From Alloscardovia macacae (lineage in GTDB: Bacteria; Actinomycetota; Actinomycetes; Actinomycetales; Bifidobacteriaceae), in NCBI RefSeq assembly GCF_002259705.1, contig NZ_MWWT01000001.1:310001-374000 (forward strand): a stretch of 64,000 bases of DNA. The letters run 5' to 3'. Positions 36,352 through 46,397 of the stretch are shown piece after piece. The position numbers and the translations under genes are program-made. The stretch's first letter is position 1. Every line of letters begins with the position of its first letter. The notes below the pieces were generated by a model, which was given only the letters and a program-made list of their open reading frames with translations, was not told the origin of the DNA and did no database searches.

Positions 36352-36359
36352 GTTTAACA
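36352..36359. repeat. Target-site duplication, right copy
   Basis: GTTTAACA lies directly after the right inverted repeat and matches 34874-34881 exactly. Confidence 0.9.
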
Positions 36360-36556
36360 TTGATAATATTTTCATGAGTTCCTAGTTCGGGACAGGATCG
36401 TTCTTGCGCGTGAACTGGTATGGTTCCTATCGTGGATAAAGAAACTAGGAGGAAAGAAATTATTGCGTAGAATATGAAATTCCTTTTTCTGCATGATACT
36501 GACATTTTAGCTCTTTCTTCTCGTGTTTTGTGGGAATGTGATTTTGGTAAAAATTT

Positions 36557-37147
36557 CTAACTCTTACTAGAGAGTTCAGGGATATCGTGCTTTTTGATAG
36601 ATTCACGTTGATACTCTGTAGTGCGAGTTTTGAAGACGATAGCTATGATCTCTACCTCGTCGTTTGCCTTGACTACAAGTGCTGATGCATCTGGAAACAT
36701 AGTTCTAGGAAACGAAATGGTTTCACTTGCTTCTGTGGTAGAACCTTTTCCGCATCCTTCTCGCATATACATTTCATGATAATCGAGATGGTTGTTTGAT
36801 AGTCCTACATGGAAATTAGCTGTCCCATAGCGACATAGGATAGTTACACTGTAGCTCTCGTCATCAGTGATGGAATTATGTGTAAAATTGAGACGTCCTC
36901 CTCCTTTCAAGCTGCCTGAAGCTAGCTCGTTCTCGATAGCGTATCCGACATTTGGAGAGTTAAGAAGTTGCTCACGTAGTGTATTGACTGTGAACTCTTT
37001 TTTCGGTCTATGTATTTTACCTGTATCAGTACTGCCGTGACTATGCATGGATACTGGATGTCTGTTCCCGCACCCGCTTGCACAAATAAAGAATAAGCAA
37101 ATAGACATCATTAGACTTATACTTATGCGAATCCTTCTCTGGCTCAT
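36557..37147 (-). CDS. Lipoprotein of unknown function
   Basis: I set the start at MSQRRIRIS because AAAGGAGG is nine bases before it. The 196-residue protein has a lipoprotein signal peptide with the lipobox ICASGC, so Cys-25 or so should be lipidated and the protein held on the outer face of the membrane. The mature part starts with a His/Ser/Thr-rich linker; the rest is mixed, with paired Cys residues in ILCRYG and REGCGKG. No family is recognised. It is the first gene of an AT-rich two-gene unit whose second gene has been split by the ISL3 element. Confidence 0.75.
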   Translation of the reverse strand: MSQRRIRISISLMMSICLFFICASGCGNRHPVSMHSHGSTDTGKIHRPKKEFTVNTLREQLLNSPNVGYAIENELASGSLKGGGRLNFTHNSITDDESYSVTILCRYGTANFHVGLSNNHLDYHEMYMREGCGKGSTTEASETISFPRTMFPDASALVVKANDEVEIIAIVFKTRTTEYQRESIKKHDIPELSSKS

Positions 37148-37306
37148 CTTCTGTGCCTCCTTTCTAGGAAAGGAAACGCCACTATAATCAACTGTGAAAA
37201 TAGTGTTAGTAGAGTAACATATCATATAAGATTTGTAATGTCAAATAAATAACGGCGCATCGCCCATACGCGACACGCCGTGAAGATACTGGGATTCTTA
37301 GCGATT

Positions 37307-37558
37307 TTAATGCTTCGCTGCGCGCTGTGCTGCAGCGATGTCATCTGCGATGATACTGTCCACGATGCTGTGCGGGATAAAGGAGCTGTCTGTCTTCAGC
37401 TCGTAGTCACCATTCGTGAGCTTCAGGCCATCGGCGCGCGAGAACGTGACGGCGAAAGTGGACTTTCGCGCGTAGCGTGCCACGTGGGCACGCACTCCGG
37501 ATGGGTGGGTGTAATCCCACTCTTCACTGTACTGTGCTGTGTTTTTCTTCTGTGCCAT
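37307..37558 (-). CDS. Small hypothetical cytoplasmic protein
   Basis: The 83-residue protein (MAQKKNTAQYSEEWDYTHPSG) has no signal peptide or membrane helix. An AAAGG site lies nine bases before the ATG. It follows the exonuclease-like gene by 36 bases and may be its co-transcribed neighbour. I do not recognise the family. Confidence 0.7.
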   Translation of the reverse strand: MAQKKNTAQYSEEWDYTHPSGVRAHVARYARKSTFAVTFSRADGLKLTNGDYELKTDSSFIPHSIVDSIIADDIAAAQRAAKH

Positions 37559-37594
37559 GGTAGGGGCCTTTCTGATGTCGAGGAGGATAAAAAG

Positions 37595-39013
37595 TTACTT
37601 CCACTGGAGAGTGGAGATGAGTGCTTTATGGTCTGTGCGGGGTATCTGTACAGTCTGGACAGAGGTGGCCACGAGTTCGCGCGTATGGAGGACGTGGTCT
37701 ATCTCGATAACTGGCGGCATGAGCGCCCACGATGCGGGGAATGTGGTATGAGGGCCAGCGTGTAGCTCGAGTGATGAGTCCAGAAGTCCAGCGTCTACCA
37801 CGGAACGGAACACAGGGTGGAACGTGCTCGAGTTCAGATCTCCCATCACTACGGTAGGGATACTCGCTGCGGCAGGCCCACTGCCTGCCAGCTCGCCCAG
37901 AGTAGCGATGTCACTGTGCCACTGGGCGAGGCTGCGATGAGGAGAATACGGATGAGCAGATACGATGCGCACCTGCTCAGAGCCCACAGATACGGTCATG
38001 ACAGGAGTGTTCGACCCCATGCCCTCGAGTAGAGCCCCCGATGCCTCAGCCACAGGAAGACGAGACCAGAGCGCATTATATCCGGCATTATCATGATGAG
38101 TTTTCTCTCCGAGCTGCTCGTGAGGGAAAACGGTCAGCGCGCCTTCGGAATGAAAACGCTCCACGAAAGAATCATTCACTTCCTGAACGGCGAGAACATC
38201 CACGCCGAGAAGTTTCGCCTGGTGGAGTATCGCGCTCGCATCTGCGCGTCCATGCATGACATTCACGGTCATGACGGAAAATTGGCCAGAAAAACCAGAC
38301 GATACGCTCGTCTGCGCGGACTGACGCGGCGATCCCAGCGCGGACAGGACGGCAGAAGGAAGTGGAAGCCAGAAAGTGAGCGCCCAGAGCAGATGCACGG
38401 CGAGCAGCACAGCCGCAGTCCAGAATGCGCCCGGGCGGTGCGACGCGGCGGCCAGAACCGCGAGAACCACGAGCGGGGCGGCCAGAAGCGGGGTTAGCGC
38501 ATTCAGGTAAGGCAGAGGGTACGTGGCATCCACGGACACGGGCAGGTAGCGCAGCAGCATCCAGACGGCGGTAAGAGCCAGAGCGGTCCAGAGGACAGCA
38601 GTGAGAATCATGGGCGACCTCCGGTGAAGCTGAGAGCGTGAGCGCGTGCGCGGATGGGCACGAGACTGAGATGATGCGCGCGGATGGGCACGAGACTGAG
38701 AGAATCGCGTCGAACGCGCGGAACCGCGCGATAGTTTTCGCGACGACGGCTTTTGCGACGACGGCTTTCGAGATGACGGCTTTCGCGATGACACGGAAGC
38801 CGTCCGAGACGATGCTCGAGAAGCCATTCGCGTGGGCGCTCCAGCACGCTCGAGGAGGTCTGCACGCTGAGAAGCACGTGCTGCCTTCTCGCGTTTCGCG
38901 TTCCGTGCGCGCGCTTCGGACGATGATAGCGATGAGGCTCGTGATGACGCTCGTGACGAGGCCCGCCCGCCGGATGAGCCTCGCGAAGCGCCAGAACGCT
39001 TAGTTCCGGCCAA
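37595..39013 (-). CDS. Membrane-anchored endonuclease/exonuclease/phosphatase-family protein
   Basis: The first 135 residues are a low-complexity Arg/Ser/Lys tract. Three membrane helices follow (about 136-155, 165-190, 197-220). The C-terminal 240 residues form an EEP domain with FSVMTVNVMHGRAD, VLAVQEVND (metal-binding Glu), SAHPYSPH, VVMGDLNSS and TDHKALI. This fold includes exonuclease III-like enzymes and phosphodiesterases. Membrane-linked bacterial members often act outside the membrane, but the substrate is unknown. The longest frame starts with TTG at 39013, overlapping ffh by 14 bases, with AGGAA before it; a shorter start is possible. Confidence 0.8.
   Translation of the reverse strand: MAGTKRSGASRGSSGGRASSRASSRASSLSSSEARARNAKREKAARASQRADLLERAGAPTRMASRASSRTASVSSRKPSSRKPSSQKPSSRKLSRGSARSTRFSQSRAHPRASSQSRAHPRTRSRSQLHRRSPMILTAVLWTALALTAVWMLLRYLPVSVDATYPLPYLNALTPLLAAPLVVLAVLAAASHRPGAFWTAAVLLAVHLLWALTFWLPLPSAVLSALGSPRQSAQTSVSSGFSGQFSVMTVNVMHGRADASAILHQAKLLGVDVLAVQEVNDSFVERFHSEGALTVFPHEQLGEKTHHDNAGYNALWSRLPVAEASGALLEGMGSNTPVMTVSVGSEQVRIVSAHPYSPHRSLAQWHSDIATLGELAGSGPAAASIPTVVMGDLNSSTFHPVFRSVVDAGLLDSSLELHAGPHTTFPASWALMPPVIEIDHVLHTRELVATSVQTVQIPRTDHKALISTLQWK
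38648..38796. repeat. Minisatellite-like repeats coding the Arg/Ser tract
   Basis: A 24-base unit occurs twice (38648-38671 and 38678-38701). Four 15-base units related to TTCGCGACGACGGCT run from 38737 to 38796. They encode the repeated SSRKP and SQSRAHPR segments of the EEP protein. Such runs change length easily by slippage. Confidence 0.8.
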
Positions 39014-40697
39014 GCAGATTTCCTAATCCGCCGAAGCCTTCTGGAAGCTGCGGCATACCGTCCGGCAGACCGCCAGGAAGACCCGCGCCAGCAGCGCCAG
39101 CACCCGGCTGCTTCATAAAGGACGCGCCCTGCGCCGCCCCCGCGCCTGATCCAGAAGCGCCGGCCGCACCAGAGCCCTTCCCGGCCAAACGGTCGCGCAA
39201 AGCCTGCTCCTCCTGGGCGCGCTTCATAGGATTACCGCTCTTACCCTTCGCCTTCTTCTTCTGCGCGGCCTTCAGCTTCTTCCCCTTGCGGGAGTTTGCT
39301 GCAGGAGCGCCCATGCCCATGGCACCGCCAAATCCTGGGATACCGGTGGAACCGCCCATGCGCTTCATCATCTTCGCAGCCTGCTCGAAGCGCTGCAGAA
39401 GACCATTCACCTGCGTGACGGTGACGCCCGAACCGTAGGCGATGCGCGCGCGGCGAGAGCCATTAATAATGGAAGGATCACGGCGCTCAGCAGGAGTCAT
39501 GGAGCGGATGATGGCCTCCGTACGGTCTATCTCGCGCTCGTCGAGCTGCTCGAGCTCCTTACGATGCGCAGCCATGCCAGGAATCATGCCCAGCAGAGAC
39601 TTCATCGAGCCGAGCTTACGCACCTGCTGCAGCTGCTCGAGGAAGTCATCCAGTCCGAACGTACCTTCGGACATCTTCGCGGCGGCTTCACGCGCCTGCT
39701 GCTCGTCAAACTGCTTCTGCGCCTGCTCGATGAGGGTGAGGATATCACCCATGTCCAGAATGCGCGAGGACATGCGGTCTGGGTGGAAGACTTCGAAGTC
39801 CTTCAAGCCCTCACCAGTCGAAGAGAAGAGGATAGGCTTACCGGTGACGCTGGCCACGGATAATGCCGCACCACCACGCGCGTCACCATCCACCTTCGAA
39901 AGCACCACGCCCGTAAAGTCCACGCCTTCGTCGAAGGCCTTCGCGGTAGTCACCGCATCCTGACCTATCATGGCGTCGATGACGAAGAGAATCTCATCTG
40001 GCTGGACAGCGTCGCGGATGCTGCGCGCCTGAGCCATAAGCTCCTCATCGATGCCGAGACGACCCGCCGTATCGATGATGACCGTGTCATACATCTTCTG
40101 ACGTGCGAAGTCGATGGAATCGCGTGCTACCTGGACTGGGTCGCCCGCGTCCGTGCCAGGGGTAGCCAGACCTGCGGATACGGCTTCTGACGAGACACCG
40201 CGTTCTGGAGCGAAGACAGGCACGCCTGCACGCTCACCCACGACCTCGAGCTGGGTTACGGCGTTCGGGCGCTGGAGATCTGCTGCCACGAGCAGCGGCG
40301 TGTGTCCCGCATCCTTCAGCCAGTAGCCGAGCTTTCCGGCCAGAGTGGTCTTACCGGCACCCTGCAGACCTGCCAGCATGATGATGGTAGGAGGGTTCTT
40401 CGCGAAGTTCAGCGGACGGTCCACGCCCGCGCCGAGGATGGCTGTAAGCTCCTCGTGGACGATGGAGACGACCTGCTGAGCTGGGTTCAGCGCGTCGCTG
40501 ACTTCCGCTCCGAGTGCGCGCTCGCGGATACGTCCCGTAAAGGCGCGTACCACGTCCACTGCGACGTCCGCGTCCAGCAGTGCGCGGCGTATCTCGCGGA
40601 TGGTGCCGTCTATGTCTGCTTCCGAGAGCTTTCCCTTCGAGCGCAGGTTCTTAAATGCGCTCGAGAGGCGGTCGGTCAGAGAACTAAATGTAGCCAT
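39000..40697 (-). CDS. ffh: Signal recognition particle protein Ffh
   Basis: Ffh binds 4.5S RNA and delivers nascent membrane proteins to FtsY. The 565-residue protein has the N domain, the G domain motifs GLQGAGKTTLAGKL, DTAGRLGIDEELM and TGVVLSKVDGDARGG, then the Met-rich M domain (GSMKSLLGMIPG, SGVTVTQVNGLLQRFEQAAKMMKRMGG). The C-terminus carries a Gly/Ala/Pro-rich tail of about 110 residues longer than usual. It lies upstream of the EEP gene with overlapping ends. Confidence 0.97.
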   Translation of the reverse strand: MATFSSLTDRLSSAFKNLRSKGKLSEADIDGTIREIRRALLDADVAVDVVRAFTGRIRERALGAEVSDALNPAQQVVSIVHEELTAILGAGVDRPLNFAKNPPTIIMLAGLQGAGKTTLAGKLGYWLKDAGHTPLLVAADLQRPNAVTQLEVVGERAGVPVFAPERGVSSEAVSAGLATPGTDAGDPVQVARDSIDFARQKMYDTVIIDTAGRLGIDEELMAQARSIRDAVQPDEILFVIDAMIGQDAVTTAKAFDEGVDFTGVVLSKVDGDARGGAALSVASVTGKPILFSSTGEGLKDFEVFHPDRMSSRILDMGDILTLIEQAQKQFDEQQAREAAAKMSEGTFGLDDFLEQLQQVRKLGSMKSLLGMIPGMAAHRKELEQLDEREIDRTEAIIRSMTPAERRDPSIINGSRRARIAYGSGVTVTQVNGLLQRFEQAAKMMKRMGGSTGIPGFGGAMGMGAPAANSRKGKKLKAAQKKKAKGKSGNPMKRAQEEQALRDRLAGKGSGAAGASGSGAGAAQGASFMKQPGAGAAGAGLPGGLPDGMPQLPEGFGGLGNLLGRN

Positions 40698-40734
40698 AAG
40701 TCCTTAATCTTTCGTCGCTCGTTCCGTCTCGTCC

Positions 40735-42303
<1,569 letters not shown>

Positions 42304-42350
42304 AGAGTCCAGATTATTAGCGTGGAGCGACAGGGGCGCGGGGGAGAAAT

Positions 42351-42397
42351 GCGAGTGGCGGTACACGCTACAGAGAAAAGCATGTACCGCCACTCGC
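42351..42397. terminator. Hairpin between the secreted-protein genes and cysS
   Basis: GCGAGTGGCGGTACA at 42351-42365 is the exact complement of 42383-42397. On the minus strand the 3' side reads ATTTCT, a weak T tract. It probably ends the upstream secreted-protein transcript. Confidence 0.6.
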
Positions 42398-42437
42398 GTG
42401 GTGGTTTCTCAGAAACTATGAAAGTTTCACCATAGAT

Positions 42438-42704
42438 TTAGCGAGTCAGTGAGTCATCCTGGTAGGAAATGACATCGAGAGTCTCTTCATCTATAGCTAT
42501 CGTGTTTCCGTGAAGTTCATACTTAGACAGGTCGATGCTCCAGGTATCTCCAGTCGGCGTATGAATAATAGTCAGACCCGGATGAGGCTTAATGAGATGG
42601 CCATTATACATAATGCCTTCTTCAGCCATAGCAGTCTGCGGTATAAGGGACGAGAATATAATCACCCCCATGACCGCAAAGACGCTGAGTGTCTTCTTTT
42701 TCAT
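42438..42704 (-). CDS. Small secreted protein, short paralogue
   Basis: The 88-residue protein has a clear signal peptide (MKKKTLSVFAVMGVIIFSSLIPQTAMA, cleavage after AMA). The mature 61 residues start EEGIMYNGHLIKPHPGLTII and contain IDLSKYELHGNTIAIDEETLDVISY. The same two blocks occur in the next gene upstream, so the two are paralogues, and this copy lacks the C-terminal third. The mature protein is acidic and has no Cys. Function unknown; a secreted peptide or immunity-like role is only a guess. Confidence 0.75.
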   Translation of the reverse strand: MKKKTLSVFAVMGVIIFSSLIPQTAMAEEGIMYNGHLIKPHPGLTIIHTPTGDTWSIDLSKYELHGNTIAIDEETLDVISYQDDSLTR

Positions 42705-42737
42705 TTTTCTGTTCCTTTCTTTGTTTGTGGATGTGTG

Positions 42738-43271
42738 TTATGCGTAGCGGTGGACGGATTTGCCGTCAGAACCTTCGCCAAATATGTTTACTGCGCGAGA
42801 ATGTGGTGGCATAGCGTTCACTGACTTGAGCTTGCCGTGGTACATGAAAGTAATATTCGCCCACTTGTCGCCTGTGGAGAAAGAATCCCTATTCGGCCAG
42901 TTTCCTTTCAAAAGACCCGTACCACTAAACTGCATGTCTCCTAGTGCAGTCCCGCTTGTCCAGCACGCGGCATTACTATCTGTGCATCCTCGAGATGCAC
43001 TAGTACGTGCACTGAAATCTGTATAGTACGAGGTTACTTCGAGAGTCTCTGGGTCGATGGAGATGGTGTCCCCATGAATCTCATACTTCGAGAGATCTAT
43101 GGTGAATCCATCCTCCTTTTCTCCATGAGTGATGGTAAGTCCTAGATGCGCAGGAATCACTCTGCCGTTATAAGTAACGGTATCTGCTGCAAAGGCGTTC
43201 TGTGGAATCATGAACGAGAGTACTACTATAAGTACACTCAGTGTGCTGATTCCTCCCCCTCTATTTTTCAT
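42738..43271 (-). CDS. Small secreted protein, long paralogue
   Basis: The 177-residue protein starts MKNRGGGISTLS at 43271; GGAGA is seven bases before. The signal peptide ends near NAFAA. The first mature part (YNGRVIPAHLGLTITHG, then IDLSKYEIHGDTISIDPETLEVTSYY) matches the shorter downstream gene. The second part has a Cys pair (GCTDSNAACW), then DMQFSGTGLLKGNWPNRDSF and a basic end (MYHGKLKSVNAMPPHSRA). It is probably exported. Its start codon overlaps the stop of a 60-codon frame upstream. No known family is recognised. Confidence 0.78.
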   Translation of the reverse strand: MKNRGGGISTLSVLIVVLSFMIPQNAFAADTVTYNGRVIPAHLGLTITHGEKEDGFTIDLSKYEIHGDTISIDPETLEVTSYYTDFSARTSASRGCTDSNAACWTSGTALGDMQFSGTGLLKGNWPNRDSFSTGDKWANITFMYHGKLKSVNAMPPHSRAVNIFGEGSDGKSVHRYA

Positions 43272-43453
43272 TATTTTCTCCAATCTCCGTGGAGCTGCGA
43301 TGCTACACGGTTTTTAGTAGTGGTGGTATGGAAAATGGCACTACGTAAGGCTGTGGTGGCAGTCGCTGACACCACGTCTGTGTGTATCCCCGTCGGTGCG
43401 AAAGGGATGGAAATCCGGGACTGATATATCTCCGGATGAACCTCATTCTCCAT
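43271..43453 (-). CDS. Possible 60-residue leader protein
   Basis: The frame (MENEVHPEIYQSRISIPFAPTG...) starts at an ATG that lies seven bases after TAAAAT, as expected for a leaderless message. Its stop codon TAA overlaps the next ATG as TAATG. Both features suggest that it is translated and coupled to the secreted-protein gene. The sequence is Thr/Ala-rich, has no signal peptide and is not recognised. It could also be an untranslated leader that happens to be open. Confidence 0.45.
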   Translation of the reverse strand: MENEVHPEIYQSRISIPFAPTGIHTDVVSATATTALRSAIFHTTTTKNRVASQLHGDWRK

Positions 43454-43497
43454 GGCACTATTTTAGCACACATCTCTCTGTAAAAGTGGCATAATTA

Positions 43498-43520
43498 CTA
43501 TGTATAGAAGGTATACATAG
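43498..43520. promoter_or_regulatory. Palindrome in the divergent promoter region
   Basis: CTATGTATA and TATACATAG are exact complements separated by five bases. The site lies between the divergent secreted-protein and amidotransferase genes, so it may be an operator. The rest of the 203-base gap shows nothing further. Confidence 0.45.
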
Positions 43521-43656
43521 AAGGCGTTTTATAGGAAGAATCTTTACATAGTAGTGCTCCAGAGTGCTCCATGTTCGATACCGGATTTTCCATAAGCTCC
43601 GCCTCCGCTGCCCCCCGTAACGCCCCTGTTACGCCCCGCGTGGCAGAATAGATACT

Positions 43657-44388
43657 ATGACTGAATCTTCTACGCCATATGTCCTGATTCTGCAGCACGC
43701 TGAATGGGAGCGTCCAGGACGTATCCAGGAGTCGCTCGAAGAAGCGGGCATTCCTACGCGTATCCTGACCATACTCGATCAGAAGAAGCCAGAACTTCCG
43801 AAGGCGAGTGAATACTGTGGCCTCGTGGTTATGGGAGGCCCCATGGGGGCACTAGACTTTGACGACTACCCAGGTTTGAAAGCTGAGCATAAGCTCGTGA
43901 AGGCTGCCGTAGAGGCGAGCAAGCCAGTGCTGGGTGTGTGCCTCGGCCACCAGATTATAGCCGCAGCTTTAGGTGGAAAGCTGAAGAAGGGAAAAGAGCC
44001 AGAGATAGGCTTCGGGCACATAGAGCGAGTGAACCGTCACGAGTATGCTCCCCTCGACTCGGAGGGGATGGATGTGCTTCACTGGCATAATGACGTGATA
44101 TCGGTGCCGGACGGTGCTACGGTTATAGCGAAGACAGATGTAACGAAAGTGCAGGCTTTCGCGTATGGCTCTGCTCTCGGTCTGCAGTATCATCTCGAAG
44201 TGTCTCCAGCTATCCTCGAGCAGTGGCTCAGTACGCCAGCCATGGTAGAAGGACTGAAAAAGTCGCAGATAAAGAAGATTCGTGACGACTTCGCCCAGAA
44301 AGATGCCTGCATACACCGCGTGGCAGATGCCACGTTTTCGGCGTTCGCAGCACGCTGTGCGAGTTACGCCCGCGCGCTCGCGAACTAA
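43657..44388 (+). CDS. Class I glutamine amidotransferase (GMP synthase-like)
   Basis: The 243-residue protein is a stand-alone triad amidotransferase domain. The nucleophile Cys-95 is in GVCLGHQIIAA, and His-179 and Glu-181 are in LQYHLEVSP. Such proteins hydrolyse glutamine for ammonia transfer or cut gamma-glutamyl bonds. No synthetase partner is adjacent, so the pathway is unknown. There is no ribosome binding site and a weak -10 box lies close to the ATG. It could share a message with the ABC-F gene 63 bases downstream. Confidence 0.85.
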   Translation: MTESSTPYVLILQHAEWERPGRIQESLEEAGIPTRILTILDQKKPELPKASEYCGLVVMGGPMGALDFDDYPGLKAEHKLVKAAVEASKPVLGVCLGHQIIAAALGGKLKKGKEPEIGFGHIERVNRHEYAPLDSEGMDVLHWHNDVISVPDGATVIAKTDVTKVQAFAYGSALGLQYHLEVSPAILEQWLSTPAMVEGLKKSQIKKIRDDFAQKDACIHRVADATFSAFAARCASYARALAN

Positions 44389-44451
44389 CCCCTCCTGACT
44401 ATAGACCACCATAGGCCTACCACGAAGAGAAAGAATCCCAGAGGAATATAC

Positions 44452-46392
44452 GTGCCAGTACATGATATAGGCTTAGAACATGTGTCCCTAGACTTCGCCA
44501 CGAAGACTATTTTTCGTGACGTTACTCTCGGCGTCGTAGAAGGCGACCGTATAGGCATCGTGGGTAAGAACGGAGATGGAAAGTCCACGCTGCTGCACAT
44601 TCTCACGGGAGCGCAGAGCATCGATGATGGTCGTGTGACGCGCCGCGGTGGTCTGACTCTCGGTATGCTCGATCAGTGGGATAGTCTGGATGACGCTGCC
44701 ACGGTACGCGAAGCTGCTCTCGAGGGGCGCGAAGAGTACGAGTGGGCAGCAGATGCCACATCACGCGGCATCGTGGAGACTCTTCTTCTGGATATTCCTC
44801 TGGATGCCACTGTGGGACAGCTCTCCGGTGGCCAGCGCCGCCGCGTGGATCTCGCACGCCTTCTGCTCAAAGACTGGGACATCCTCGTGCTCGACGAGCC
44901 GACGAACCACCTGGATATGCCTACTATTCACTGGCTGGCCGCGCACCTGAAGTCACGCTGGTCAGCAAACTCGGGCGCTCTTCTCGTGGTCACCCACGAC
45001 CGCTGGTTCCTCGACGAAGTGTGCACGCGCATGTGGGAAGTGCATGACGGTACCATCGACCCCTTCGAAGGCGGATACTCCGCTTACATGATGCAGCGCG
45101 TGGAGCGTGAGCGCCAGGCGGATGTGGCAGAGACGAAGCGTCGGAATCTCGCGCGGAAGGAGCTCGCGTGGCTCACTCGTGGTGCACGCGCTCGCTCCAC
45201 GAAGCAGAAGTTCCACGTGAAGGCTGCGCGTGAACTCATCGCCGATGTGCCAGAACCGCGTAATACCGTGGAGCTTAAGGCCATGGCCACCTCGCGCCTC
45301 GGAAAGCAGGTCGTGGACCTCATCGACGTGACTCAGGTGTACGAGCAGAATGCGGATGAGCTGACCCCAGACTCGGTGAGTGTGCAGATCACCGAAGATG
45401 ATGCGCAGGGTGTTCCTCAGCAGCGCACGGTGACGGGAAAGCGTATTCTGGATAACGTGACGTGGCTCATCGGCCCGGGAGACCGTTTCGGCATCGTGGG
45501 TGCGAATGGCGTGGGAAAGTCCACGCTGCTGAAGATTCTCGACGGCACGCTCACGCCGACGGCCGGGCATGTGAACATCGGTAAGACGGTGAAATTCGCC
45601 GTTCTCTCGCAGCGTCTCGACGAGCTGGAAGCGCTCGGAAAGTACCGCGTGAAGGAAGTCCTCAGCCGCTATAAGCCGACGTACATCGTGGACGGTAAGG
45701 AGACGACCCCGGGTCAGCTCATGGAACGTCTGGGCTTTGAGGCCGCGCAGCTCATGACGCCGGTCGCGGACCTGTCCGGCGGGCAGAAGCGTCGTATGCA
45801 GCTGCTGCTGATTCTGCTCGACGAGCCGAACGTGCTCATTATGGATGAGCCTGGCAATGACCTCGATACAGACATGCTGGCCGTTATGGAAGACTTGCTC
45901 GACACCTGGCCGGGCACACTGATAGTCGTCTCCCATGATGCGTATCTGCTCGAGCGCGTGACCGACCACCAGTTCGCCATTTTCGACGGAAAGATACGCC
46001 ACCTTCCAGGCGGTGTAGATGATTACTTCCGCCTGCTCGAGGGCCAGGATGTACCGGATAATCCTATCTCTGGTGGACTCGTGAGTACGGGCAGTGAGTC
46101 TGTCCTCTGTGATGCTGGCGTGGAGGAGGATGCCGCTCCACAGCTCAGCGCCGCAGAAGAGAAAGCCAAGCGCATAGCCAAGCATGAAGCGTCCAAGCGC
46201 ATGAGTGCGATCGAGCGCAAAATGGATAAATTGGCAGACGAAATAAAAAAGATAGACGAGCAGATGGCGGCCGCGGATCCGAGCGACTTCGTGGGCCTCG
46301 GAAAGCTGAACGAGCAGCGCGACGCGGTGCAGGCTGAAATCAGCGCTCTCGAAGCGGAATGGCTCGAGAAAAGCGAGATAGTAGAAGGATAA
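44452..46392 (+). CDS. ABC-F family ATP-binding protein
   Basis: The 646-residue protein has two ABC domains and no membrane segment. The first has VGKNGDGKSTLL, QLSGGQRRRVDLARLL and LVLDEPTNHLDM. The second has VGANGVGKSTLL, LSGGQKRRMQLL and LIMDEPGNDLD, in which Gly-Asn replaces Thr-Asn in the usual TNHLD. The linker and a C-terminal coiled coil (about 565-640) are present. ABC-F proteins act on the ribosome, either as translation factors (Uup/EttA) or in antibiotic protection. The start codon is GTG with AGAGGA seven bases before it. The order of domains fits Uup-like factors. Confidence 0.88.
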   Translation: MPVHDIGLEHVSLDFATKTIFRDVTLGVVEGDRIGIVGKNGDGKSTLLHILTGAQSIDDGRVTRRGGLTLGMLDQWDSLDDAATVREAALEGREEYEWAADATSRGIVETLLLDIPLDATVGQLSGGQRRRVDLARLLLKDWDILVLDEPTNHLDMPTIHWLAAHLKSRWSANSGALLVVTHDRWFLDEVCTRMWEVHDGTIDPFEGGYSAYMMQRVERERQADVAETKRRNLARKELAWLTRGARARSTKQKFHVKAARELIADVPEPRNTVELKAMATSRLGKQVVDLIDVTQVYEQNADELTPDSVSVQITEDDAQGVPQQRTVTGKRILDNVTWLIGPGDRFGIVGANGVGKSTLLKILDGTLTPTAGHVNIGKTVKFAVLSQRLDELEALGKYRVKEVLSRYKPTYIVDGKETTPGQLMERLGFEAAQLMTPVADLSGGQKRRMQLLLILLDEPNVLIMDEPGNDLDTDMLAVMEDLLDTWPGTLIVVSHDAYLLERVTDHQFAIFDGKIRHLPGGVDDYFRLLEGQDVPDNPISGGLVSTGSESVLCDAGVEEDAAPQLSAAEEKAKRIAKHEASKRMSAIERKMDKLADEIKKIDEQMAAADPSDFVGLGKLNEQRDAVQAEISALEAEWLEKSEIVEG

Positions 46393-46397
46393 ACGAC

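Larger units (their letters stand above)
34515..36505 (-). pseudogene. Secreted-protein gene split by an ISL3 insertion
   Basis: Removing the element at 34882-36351 and one copy of the 8-base duplication joins 36360-36505 to 34515-34881. Their lengths, 146 and 367, sum to 513, an intact 171-codon frame. The restored 170-residue protein has a signal peptide (basic start, hydrophobic FIFYAIISFLLVSLSTIG, cleavage likely after PVHA). The mature part is Ser/Thr-rich and mostly beta-like, with GRRWVSPGQKYSATLG near 60-75 and TKWAEIGFRGYEFDYKRYRIVSPC near 125-148. I do not recognise it. It lies 51 bases upstream in coordinates of the lipoprotein gene, downstream in transcription, so the two probably formed an operon. 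GC is clearly lower than in the flanking core genes. Confidence 0.85.

Noticed and set aside
38737-38796. Short regular repeats that could suggest a CRISPR array
   Set aside because: Units are directly adjacent without spacers and lie inside a coding frame; no cas genes are present.
42738-43271. Identification of the secreted paralogues as lactococcin 972-type bacteriocins
   Set aside because: Size and signal peptide fit loosely, but the characteristic sequence pattern is not there.
43498-43698. A 66-codon minus-strand frame upstream of the amidotransferase
   Set aside because: It overlaps the amidotransferase start, has no ribosome binding site and has no recognisable features.
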